A DNA stretch of 64,000 nucleotides from Tanypteryx hageni (lineage: Eukaryota; Arthropoda; Insecta; Odonata; Petaluridae), in assembly GCA_028673005.1 (NCBI GenBank), contig CM054112.1, positions 26,466,624-26,530,623 of the forward strand. Direction: 5' to 3'. The notes beneath the pieces are model-generated. The model made no database searches and was not told the DNA's origin. It saw only the letters and a list, made by a program, of their open reading frames with translations. Positions within the stretch are counted from its first letter, which is position 1; the number at the start of each line of letters is the position of its first letter. Positions 44,099 to 56,946 of the stretch are shown piece by piece. The translations under genes and the position numbers were made by a program.

Positions 44099-44748
44099 TT
44101 TCCTACTACTAGGGGACGTGCCACAATTCCAGGTCTATTGCCCAAATGTGCTGGTCAAAGTTGTTTTGTTTGCAAAGCTTGGACAAATTGATGGCATTTC
44201 AGGAAATGCCTTCAAAATTGTTGTTTCTGCTAAGTTTTGACAAATTTATTGCATTTCAGGGAATACCTTTTTCCCTTTAAAAGAGGGGAATTGGCCAACC
44301 ATTGTAAATTTAGTATCTGTGGTACTTTTGGTAATATTTATATATGTTGAATGTTAGAAAGAAATCTCTGTAGTTGAAGGACTGATGCAGAGATTTTTTT
44401 AGATATTTGTGTATTACATCTCTTGAAAAGTAGTTCAGTGAGGAATTTCCATATAAGTTTGTACTTAGAAATTGGGTGTATTTCTAATGCTCCTGCTGTT
44501 GAGTTAGAATTTTTGCTGTTCAAATCATTTTCACAATTTTTTATAACAACTATAAAAAATAAGAAATGATAAAATTGATGAATAAAATATAATTATTAAG
44601 ACCAAAACATTTTCTCTTAAAATATACTGTTTTTAAGGTTGAATAATTTCCTGTGTGGCAATAAATAAAGCTATCAATGATGCTCGACCTAATAACATGT
44701 CAGATGGTGGCACGTGAAGTTTTCACTTGACATAATGACGGCGGCATC

Positions 44749-45056
44749 ATGGGCATCTGCTGGAACTTTTTCGGGGGGAGGGGAGGCAAGTGGATAGGCA
44801 ACCTCCAAGTGCCTTTCCATGGGGGAGGGAGCAAAGAGGATAGGCAAGCTCCCACAGTTGGGTTTGGCAGGCTTAATATTTTAGTGGTTTGTTTCAAGTA
44901 TATTGCAGGGGACCCCCCATCTGCTTACCTGACCTCAAAAAAATGACTGCATTAATCCTCTTGACCTAGTCAGACATCAATGGCCCTTGACATAAAACTG
45001 ATCCATAAGGGGACATCTTCCCCCCCCCCCCCCCCTGCTTGCCAGGGGAAGCCCAT
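44749..45056. repeat. Non-autonomous element related to sequence at 21600-21840
   Basis: The ends ATGGGCATCTGCTGGAACTT and the reverse of ATGGGCTTCCCCTGGCAAGC are inverted relatives. The body shares ATTTTAGTGGTTTGTTTCAA, ATCTGCTTACCTGACCTCA and GACCTAGTCAGACATCAATG with 21640-21760 (minor substitutions). A C-run lies at about 45018-45034. It is possibly a MITE of the old hAT family at 16541-22250. Confidence 0.5.
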
Positions 45057-45778
45057 GTTAGCTATGATCTATTTCAATAGTTTGCTGTAGGACCATTTGT
45101 AAAAATTGCCTTGTTTTTAAATGTTTGTGCTAACGTTCATATTTGAAAATGGTTATGAAACAAAACCACTAAGTTGGATTGGCAATTTGCGTTAACCTGC
45201 CACACAAAATATCAGTGCATTTTAGTTAAAACAATCACCAAAACTAGTGGTAAATTTTTACAAAGTTTGAATTGCAAATACACATTAAAGTTGACCTTTC
45301 TTTTGCTTAGGATCAAGTACAATTGTTAACCAAATTAAAATTATACCTTGGATATTAATGTTAAAGTGGCTTGAAAATGTATCATCAGGAGGCATGGGTA
45401 ACTGCAGAAAGAGCCTAAGGTAATGCACGAGAACTACTTATAAAAATATTTATTTCACTTTCAACATATTTTAATTTAGTGGTGACAGTAGTTAAAATAT
45501 GGGAGTAAAATCACTTGAAAACTTACAAGAATGTTTTTTTGAGTCCATTGTTCCTTGCATATGAAATAAAAGTTGCAAAATAACTAACTCGGAAATTACC
45601 AGTAATGGCGTTGAAGATCCGTATATCAAAAGGAATACCTACCTAGCAATATGAAGAAAAGATTTACATAAATACCAAACTAACATTAATGAATACATTA
45701 TGGATAAAAAAAACCAGTGCATCTAAATTAATTTTATCAAGGAAAATCAATTCCTAGCAATAAAATATGGGGTAAAAG
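45057..45778 (+). other. CHAC2 3' flank
   Basis: AT-rich. On the - strand an AATAAA lies at 45449-45454 and could serve CHAC2, which would give a 3' UTR of about 330 nt. Otherwise nothing was recognised. Confidence 0.4.
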
Positions 45779-46189
45779 TTAACGCTGCTGTTTTTTATCC
45801 ATTTCTAATACTGCTGCTTCCAAATTAAACAGATGGGGGTCTTCACACTGTGGATAAAAAGTACGAGTTGCCTCTGCTAAGCGGAATAGGTACTCCTTGT
45901 TGGTACCACTGGGACCAACTGCACCATATATTTGACTTGCAATAGCTTGAATATCTGCTTCTCCTGCATAGAAACTGTTATCTCTGGTTGCAATATACAC
46001 ACAAAGAGTGAATTGTTTAGGAAGATCATCTTGGGACATTACAGTGGCATCTGCTTGAGTTGGACCTGGCACTGGATAAAATGTAACTATTTTCTTCTCA
46101 TAACCATCCTTTTCCCTAAAATCCAAATGGCTGGCAACACTTTCAGCTACATTATCATTGATTTTATAGGCAATTCCCCAAACCTTGGC
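45779..46189 (-). CDS. CHAC2: CHAC2 exon 3
   Basis: Acceptor CTTGAACTAG|GCC; encodes [10 protein letters not shown] to MDKKQQR and stop. It holds the catalytic Glu (FREKDGY) and the [16 protein letters not shown] block. Confidence 0.95.
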   Translation of the reverse strand, partial: AKVWGIAYKINDNVAESVASHLDFREKDGYEKKIVTFYPVPGPTQADATVMSQDDLPKQFTLCVYIATRDNSFYAGEADIQAIASQIYGAVGPSGTNKEYLFRLAEATRTFYPQCEDPHLFNLEAAVLEMDKKQQR

Positions 46190-47275
46190 CTAGTTCAAGG
46201 AAAAATATAAAAATAAATATCCAAAGTACAATTGCTACAGAATTTCTATTTAATAAGCTAGTATAAGTAAAAATGCATACTTAGTAATATCAGGTTGGAG
46301 TTATAAAACATTTTACAAATCACCGGCAATCTATAATTTTGAATATGCTTTGAAATAAATACAGTATAATAGAAATATTATAACCTTTTACAGTTGTATA
46401 AAATCTGGAAAATTACGCCACTGTTGTAGAGCCAGAAGTGACTTCGGAGTTACATTGCTAATTAAATTCAGCCAAATGCCCTGCTACTAAAGAGGACGGT
46501 GAAATCTTCATTGTATAAAAGTTTGTAATCAAGCTGAGAACAACTATTTCAGGGAAGTAGCAGCATAAACGTTTGATATTAAAAGTTAATGGCCTTCATA
46601 CATTTGGTATTTCAAGTTTACTTATATCGTAATATATATGTAATTTTATAGATTTTAAGTTACAGGGTCGATAAACGAAAAATTAAAGGTATTTTAAAAT
46701 TCTAATGGTTTAAATGTAGAAATGTTTAGAAATATCCTATTTGTGTTTTTCTAGCATTCTTCGTATATGTTAACTGGACATAAAGGAATTTTATAAAACT
46801 GCATAATAAAAATTTCAACAGGCATACTAAACCGTTAGATTTATATAACCAACTAAACAATTCTATTCATCGTCTTAAAAAGAATAATATTCGCATTTTT
46901 TCTGGTGTAAATTCTTGTAGAAAATGTATCACTTGAAAAAATTTCTTGCGTAACAATTTCTAAAATTCTAAAAGCAGAAATACTCAATCTGAAGCATATG
47001 AAAAATAAAATAGTATTTACCTCGGGATCCTCCGTTGGAATCAGAGTAACCACGCGACCTGGCTAAAAATGTGATTATTTTAGATTATTTGGAGGTACAA
47101 CCAAAAAGAAGATATCAGAAAACATGTTTAGGAACTTAACCCTTCCAGGAATCCCTCTATGATCTTCACTTGATTGCCAGAATCTTCGTACGTAACCAGT
47201 AATATAGCCAAGCAGTTTTTTTTCGTATGGGAAATCTGCTTTCCATATGAGCGACCCATAACCAAATATCCACAT
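45779..47275 (-). CDS. CHAC2: Glutathione-specific gamma-glutamylcyclotransferase (ChaC2-type), complete, three exons
   Basis: Exons 47275-47141, 47062-47021 and 46189-45779 give 45 + 14 + 136 = 195 residues and a TAA stop; all junctions fall in phase 0. The start [20 protein letters not shown] contains the GYGSLIW substrate-binding loop and matches the family N-terminus exactly. Next come [28 protein letters not shown], and LDFREKDGY, whose Glu is the catalytic acid/base. Family function: cleavage of glutathione to 5-oxoproline and Cys-Gly in the cytosol. Vertebrate CHAC2 is about 184 aa. The extra length sits mainly after [12 protein letters not shown] and at the C-terminus. There are no disabling lesions. 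Confidence 0.96.
46190..47020 (-). other. CHAC2 intron 2
   Basis: 831 bp of AT-rich intron. No element ends or coding motif were seen. Confidence 0.7.
47021..47062 (-). CDS. CHAC2: CHAC2 exon 2, 42 nt
   Basis: Encodes [14 protein letters not shown] exactly between TTTTTAG and GTAAAT. The PGRVVTL block is invariant in ChaC2 proteins, so this micro-sized exon is secure. Confidence 0.95.
47141..47275 (-). CDS. CHAC2: CHAC2 exon 1
   Basis: From ATG at 47275-47273 to GGAAGG|GTTAAG. The 45 codons include the GYGSLIW loop and end GIPGR. The 78-bp intron that follows is small for this window. Confidence 0.95.
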
Positions 47276-48140
47276 TTTGCTAGAACCTATTTATTGAAAC
47301 AGGCTTTTCATAGAGATCTAAAATTTTCAAAATTTTTTTGTTTTTCCGTAAACTTTTCACAATGAATTTTATGCCGCATTCACTTTCGCAACAATACATT
47401 TCTAGACACAGCTAGCAGACTGAACTTCAAAGATGCAAAAAAAAACACGTGAAACTGAATGCGCAATAATACAGAAAGTTATGATTCTCAGTTTTCATGA
47501 ACATCGCAAGTTAGCGGTATATTTATCTAGTGATTGCTCTGCAATACTTTTTGCGTGTAATAACAGCAGAAAACCTTATATGGTATCTTACTTCATTAAC
47601 CCGTTAGCGCCGGCTAGAAAACGGCCAGGCGAAAATTGTTCTTATTCATTCCCTGGTGGGATAAATCATATAAATAAAAGTAAATGTGTGTTTTTTGTGT
47701 TAGGCTGTAACTCCAATACCAAGAGACCTAGAAAGCTGAAACTTGGCATGCGTACCTGAGGGTGTGCACCTCGGGCGTATTTTTTTTACTTTTTCATTTA
47801 AAGGGTTGTTTTTACCCCATCTTTCCCCCATAAAAAAAAGTATGGGAAAGTAAGTTCAATCGGCGCAAAGCTTTATAAAATTATTTAAAATTGTGATACG
47901 AACTCGGGACTTGAACAGTTTTATGTAAAAAAGAATGTTTTCTTATTTTTGAAAGCAGAATTCGAATACGTATTGAATAAGCGTAATTATTAACTTTTAT
48001 CGTGGAAAAGGAATATTTTACGGTTTTCAACAATGGAAAATGTTAATTGTCATGGTTGCGAGCTTAATACTTTTCAATGGGAACATACACGAAATGTTAC
48101 GATCGCGTCTAATTTATGTTATTAAGGTAAGGTTACCATC
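47276..48140 (+). other. CHAC2 5' flank and one possible piggyBac end
   Basis: At 47597 TTAACCCGTTAGCGCCGGCT resembles a piggyBac MITE terminus, but no partner end was found. A repeat-like stretch with AAGAGACCTAGAAAGCTGAA follows. No promoter element could be assigned with confidence. Confidence 0.35.
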
Positions 48141-48144
48141 TTCT

Positions 48145-48780
48145 GTACACAGAAAAGGAGGACATTTCCGTTTTTTTTGGTCAAAAAGAGGACAAAAGGC
48201 TCATCCTGAATTTAAAAAAGAGGAAAAATTTATTAATGCAAACAATAAAAAAGTACAATGTAAACAATATTTACTAATGTTTTGGATTAGCCCATTCATA
48301 TTTGTCTTGTGAAATAATTTCTTTCGTTATCTCTGGATTGCCTCTCAAGTATGTATAAAAATCAGTGCATTAAATGTTTGAAATTGTACTGCATAAACAA
48401 TACCTTTCACAGACTTAACATTACACCTATTCCTTTCTTTTGTCCACTGACTTTGCATTAGTGAAAATGCTCTTTCTACATTTGCATTGTGAGGTGGAAT
48501 TGCGAAGAAAAACGGCAATTTTCAACAATTCTGAATGGCATTCAATATTTTTGGAATTACTAAAATATTTGGCCCACTTTTGATGTGCAAGCATGTTTTT
48601 CAAGTCTTCATTGTTAATTTGACCTTCAACAAATTTCTTGAGATTGTTCAATTGGTCAAAACACTTAACGTCATCAATTGGTACCCCTTTGTCGATCAAA
48701 TAGCGAACAGAATATTCCAATTTGGTACTCCACTAAGTGTGATGCCTGGAAATAATGACAGCCACCTCATCTTGCTGTGA
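48145..48780 (-). pseudogene. hAT transposase C-terminal fragment
   Basis: In the - strand the open frame 48427-48720 reads HSELLKIAVF. A frameshift then continues the conserved hAT C-terminal block FFAIPPHNANVERAFSLMQS followed by WTKERNR. This is the dimerisation domain around the catalytic Glu. CTGTACACAGAAAAGGAGGA near 48148 resembles a hAT terminal repeat. The N-terminal half is missing. Confidence 0.7.
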
Positions 48781-49415
48781 GAAAGAAGCTGTCTATATTC
48801 AATCTCAACAAACTCACAGTATTCCTTAAACTCCTCAGTCCGGACTGTATAAATGTGAAAATACTGGTAAATCCAAAGGCATCGACCATTTACCTTTGTT
48901 TTGCACCTGTTTTCATTTACAATAATGGTTATGGAACAATTTAGGCACTGTGGGCTGATGTAAAACTCTCGTCCTACCGTAAATGTGCCTACTGCACTGC
49001 CAAGTTATAGCATTTTTGTTATAACAAACATCTGTAGAATATATAGTAGTATCAATGTGGTATAATTTCAGATGTATGGAATTTGCTAATGATAATAAAG
49101 AAATCATATGTGCATTTCGGAATTTTATTTTGGTGAAAAAATATTTAAATTTTTTTTTTGGTATCAGAAAATCGTTTATATTGTTTATTTTTTGGGAAAA
49201 GTTCTGTTAGCATAAGTATTATTGTTTGGCAAATATTTTGAATTAGAACAGTAAATGTCATACTTAACAGGTATGAATGAGTATGGAACATTTAAAATTT
49301 AATAAAGTGTGTTGTAGAATTGCTGTGTGTGATGAATTTAACTGATCACTTGAAATAATTTATTGAATCTTGTGTTATATTTGTAAAAATTAATATAGGT
49401 ATAAATATATACATA
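48781..49415 (+). other. Intergenic stretch, nothing recognised
   Basis: AT-rich sequence with no supported feature. Confidence 0.35.
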
Positions 49416-52580
<3,165 letters not shown>

Positions 52581-53095
52581 TAGTTGAATCTATATGCAGG
52601 GGGGAAATATTGGCAGCCTAGTCAGCTGGTCGAGTTTGAGGAGTTTCTCTTTTGGATAAGTAGGTATGTCTTATCACAAGGTGGTTATTCCAATTAGGTA
52701 TATACTGTTGGTGGAAGATAATCCAAATGTGTGCATAAAGAAGCCAACCATTTTTGGAAACGCTCTGAGGTAAGTATTACTTAAAAATACTTTTATTATC
52801 AATTTCAAGTGATAGCAGAACTGCCTTTAGAATGTCATGATTCATATGCAGTTGTGTTATAAATTGTACAGTTTGATGGAATAGCATAACATTGTGTAGA
52901 GTTTGCAATAAACAAGATTGAAGCTTAAGACTATGAGGAGCTGAAGAACTAGCAGTGGCATTTTTAGGCTGCATTAGTCCTGGTTTAGACTTCTTGTTTT
53001 AAAACTGTAGTCATGTACTTCTCTCAGTGTACCTTCCTTGTTTATTTACCACCATAAATTTTTACAATTGGTTTAATCACACAGTTATGCTATAG
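52581..53095 (+). other. Intergenic stretch, nothing recognised
   Basis: No coding motif or element end was recognised. Confidence 0.35.
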
Positions 53096-53144
53096 ACACT
53101 CGCTTTACTAGCTAAATCACAGGACAGGCTCTTCGACGAGGGAG

Positions 53145-53242
53145 AGAGACAATAACACCTCTATGTACCTAGAAATGGTACTTCGTCCTGAGAGAGAGAG
53201 AAAGGGAGCGACAGAACACCTCCTAGTACCTAGAAATGGTAC
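53145..53242. repeat. Short tandem duplication next to the LINE 3' end
   Basis: Two copies of AACACCTC...TACCTAGAAATGGTACTT start at about 53153 and 53214, separated by GAGA-rich sequence. The second copy abuts the (AAT)n tail of the LINE. Confidence 0.8.
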
Positions 53243-53399
53243 TTATAATAATAATAATAATTTATTTACTGCAGTGACCCCTGTATGGGGCATTACATTG
53301 TCAAGGTCATAGTAAAAATAAAAGAACAGTAGAATACAATATATAGAAAAGTGCACAAACATGACAATACAGTACAAAAGACACCATTTGTGTAGATTT

Positions 53400-56226
53400 T
53401 TACAATTTTTCAGAGATAAACTCATTGATGCTATAGTAAGCCCCCTTTAACATCATATCCCTGACATTTCTTTTAAATATAATTGCAGGCATCGATTTAA
53501 AATTAATAGGGAGTGAATTGTACAATTTTTTACTAGAATATTCATAATTTTTTTGGCTTGTAGCAAGCCCACAGTATTTCATATCAATATTAGTACAATA
53601 TCTAGTTTCATATTTGTGAATATCACCACGTAAAATATTTTTGAAGCCAGAGTGAACATAACAGGTAGCTTCCAAGATATAGACAGAGGGTAATGTTAAG
53701 ATATTGTTACATCTAAAAACATCTCTACAATGTTCTCTTGGTTTGAGATTATGTATGATTCTTATTGCCTTTTTCTGCATAGTAAATATCTTTTTACTAG
53801 CACTTGATGCTCCCCATAATAGAATACCGTATGACATAACACTATGAAATAGAGTTAAATAGGCACATCTGAGGGTATCATAGGATACCTCAGTCCTTAG
53901 TCTTATTAAAAGATATATTAATTTTGCCAATTTATTTTCTAAATATTCAATGTGCTTCTTCCAAGTTAGTCCAGGGTCCAAAACTATGCCTAACAGTTTG
54001 CCTGTTTCATTTCTGTTTGAGAAGCTTTTAGATGGATTAAAATGTATATGTTGGTTTTTGGTAGCATTGAGGCTTAATTTATTGCAGGCAAACCATGCCT
54101 CCAATTTCTCCATGGATTTTTTGATTTCCCTTTTGTTTTCCTCAGGATTTGAGTTTTTAACTAAAAAACTGGTATCATCGGCAAATTGGAGGGTATATTA
54201 CATAATATTTCCTGGGCATTCATTAACATATAATATAAAAAGAAGTGGACCGAGTATTGAGCCCTGAGGCACACCATGGATATGGTTAAAGTTTTCGGAT
54301 TTACCATTTTTAGTTACCACAACATGAAGTCTATTGCTTAGAAAATATTTGATTAAATCATGAATTTTGCCTCTGAAACCATAATGATTTAATTTGGCAA
54401 GAAGAATCTCATGCGATAAGCAGTCAAAAGCTTTTGTGAGGTCATACAGAATGCCTTCAATATGATGCTTCTCCTCAAAGCCATTTACTATAAATGACAT
54501 GGCTTTAGCTACAAGATCTATAGTATTTCTACCTTTTCTGAAACCAAACTGCCTGTCATTTAGTATGTCCTGTATTTCAATAAATTTATTCAATCTGCTT
54601 ATTATAGCCATTTCATACACTTTGGACAAGATAGGGCTTATTGCTATTGGTCGGTAATTTGCAGGATCATATTGGACCCTTTTTATAGATAGGCAACACT
54701 TTTGTTTTTTTCAAAGCAGATGTCATAAAAGAGTTATTGATTAGTTTAGTTAAGGGTTTATTTAGAAATTCCCTAGCATGCTTTACAACTTTAGAGTTTA
54801 TCCCATAAATATCACAGGTATTCGAATTACTTAGCTTTTGAATAATGGTATTTACTTCTTCTTTCGTTACTGGATGGAGAATAAATGATTTGCCACAATT
54901 TCTAGCATTTTTGCGATTTATGTAGCTTAGTTTATCATTTTTAAGATAGGAGGCAACATCATTTGTATTTTGAGTAAGATTTTTATGTATATTTGTAGCA
55001 GATAATTCCCAATGCTTAGCAAAAACCTGCGGTGACAAGGAATTTTGCTTGGATTTTATACTTTTTATAGAGTTTATAATAGACCAACTTTGCTTAGATT
55101 TATTATTGGCTGTAAGTATCAACCTGTCATTAAAATCTAGCTTTGCTTTATTTATTGCTAATTTATATTCTTTCGTAAGTTTCCGTAATGATTCGTGTGT
55201 GCTTTGGCAGTTATGTTCAGATATTTGCCTCAAAATTTCTAAAATATTTTCTTTCTTTAATTTTAAATCGTCTGTATACCAGGGTAGCCTTTTCTTTTTG
55301 TTTAATATTTTTTTAGTAGTCTTATAGGGAAAAAAGAACTCAAAGCTACCCATAAAAATATTCCAAAATTTCATGAAATAACGTTCCGAATCCTCACCAT
55401 CCTCATGGATTTCATTCCAATTTAACGTACGCAAGTGCTTACAAAACTTATTTATGTTAATTATATTTAAGTCCCTACACATCCTGATGGGGGTTTTTAC
55501 TTCCAAAGTTTCCTTTGTATAGTTGAAAATAATGGGGTAATGGTCAGACAGTTCAGAGATTATTACATGAGCAGTAGAATTTACAATATTTGTCATAACA
55601 TTGTCTATACAGCTGTTACTACTTGGCCTTGTGATTTTCTTGATGAGAAATTTGCAACCAAACATACTTAAGAGTAACAAAAGATCCCTAGTGTAACCAT
55701 TTTTCTCATCCAAAAAATCAATATTAAAATCACCTATTACACAATACTTGTCACCCGTTTTCACAAAAAATTCAAGGACTTTGTACATGTTATCCATAAA
55801 AATATCTAATTCGCCATTTGGAGGTTTATAAACACACACAATATAGAAATTTTCTAATTTTATACCAGCCAATTCAAAATGACCTTCATGAGCTAGACTG
55901 TTTAGTGCACCAATTGGTTTCCATTTTATACTGTTCTTTGCATAAATTATAACACCGCCATGCGTCTTTTTAGTTCTGCTGTAAAAACCTGCAATACTGT
56001 AATCTGGGATGTTATAATATTGTTCTTCATTTATTTTCAACCAAGTTTCAGAGAAACATACTATCTCAGGGTACTTTTCACTTGACAGAAGAACACTTAC
56101 CTCATTTACTTTATTTCTTATTGACTGAACATTTGCATGCATTATTTTAATTGACTGGCTTTGTTTCGTTTGAAGGCATATTTTTGAAGGTTTACCACCG
56201 TGTTTATTACATTTTACATTTGTCAT
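53400..56226 (-). pseudogene. LINE ORF2: AP endonuclease and reverse transcriptase
   Basis: Residues 1-519 hold the apurinic-type endonuclease: IMHANVQSIRNKV, CFSETWLK (catalytic Glu), VIGDFNIDF (Asp-Asn), and LSDHYPI (terminal Asp-His). The linker ends TKVLPIYKKG. A one-base frameshift follows, then DPANYRPIAISPILSKVYE, LYDLTKAFDCLSHEILLAKL, HGVPQGSILGPLLFILYVNE. An in-frame TAA precedes LQFADDTSF, the FADD catalytic box. The last 237 residues are the usual LINE C-terminus (NKLSLNATKNQHIHF, LGIVLDPGLTWKKHIEYLEN, YGILLWG, KKAIRIIHNLKPREHC). Confidence 0.92.
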
Positions 56227-56244
56227 AGTACCTTCGTTATCTAG

Positions 56245-56752
56245 TCATGACAGAGATTTAGGCATGGTTATTGCCGACTGCAATCGTGTTACTCTTTTTT
56301 CAGGTTGTACTGTAAGTGCTTTAATTTCACTGGCTAAGGGGGCTGGGTTTTGAATAGATTCACCGACACTGTCCACATCAGGATTTGTTTGCTTGGGATT
56401 TCTTTGTTGATTCCACCTAATAAAGGAAAATCTTTTAACACATGCACCTGAAGGCCAATTTACACTATTGTTTAATTCCTTTAATAAGCTGTAGTCTGCA
56501 CCAATTTTAAATGAAGCACTGTATTTATTATACGTTTCAAGTTTTTCGCAGGTGAAATTTTCATTATTGAACTTCTTTGAGAGAAAAAGCAAAAGTTTTT
56601 CAGAGGTCACGTCCACCTTAATTCTTCCCAAAAATATCCACGCTCGTTTTTTAATAGCAAAATTATCAATTTCACTGTTTGTACCAAAAACAGCGCTATC
56701 TCGTCTCTTACCTCGTGTTACATTTTCTGATTTACTTTCGTTTTTGGCTTCG
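56245..56752 (-). pseudogene. LINE ORF1, C-terminal part
   Basis: The frame is open from about 56752. It reads FAIKKRAWIFLGRIKVDVTS, then FTCEKLETYNKYSASFKIGA and NWPSGACVKRFSFIR. This resembles the C-terminal domain of insect LINE ORF1 proteins, probably involved in RNA binding. The N-terminus is missing. Confidence 0.75.
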
Positions 56753-56879
56753 TATAATATAACATAACATAATAATATAATATAACAAAATGAATCTATA
56801 AAAGATGAAAGATAAGTATATATTACTTAAAAAGAATACAGACACGCACTCATACAGTGCCGTGAAATCAAAACATTGG

Positions 56880-56946
56880 CTCTTCCTGGCGCCCCTCAAC
56901 CTCTGGCGCCCTAGGCAGTTGCCTGTTTTGCTAACCCGTTCCGCCG
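56880..56946. repeat. hAT terminal fragment, split by the Transib element
   Basis: GGCGCCCTAGGCAGTTGCCT then GTTTTGCTAACCCGTTCCGCCG looks like a hAT end. Its last bases, GGCCCTAC, lie at 59852-59860 beyond the Transib element. Removing 56947-59848 and one CGCCG restores a continuous terminus. Confidence 0.65.

Larger units (their letters stand above)
53243..56752 (-). mobile_element. Non-LTR retrotransposon (LINE, CR1/L2/Jockey group), 5'-truncated
   Basis: On the - strand: the end of ORF1 (56245-56752), then ORF2 endonuclease (54667-56226), reverse transcriptase (54198-54629) and its C-terminal region (53400-54113). The 3' end is an (AAT/TTA)n microsatellite at about 53245-53262, typical of CR1/L2-like LINEs. 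The coding region is nearly complete: one frameshift near 54665 and one stop near 54196. The region right of 56752 does not continue ORF1 recognisably. Confidence 0.9.

Noticed and set aside
47433..47759. 108-codon open frame upstream of CHAC2
   Set aside because: No recognisable domain, and it runs over a piggyBac-like terminus and a dispersed repeat.
54000..55330. + strand open frames across the LINE
   Set aside because: Antisense shadows of the endonuclease and reverse transcriptase coding strand.
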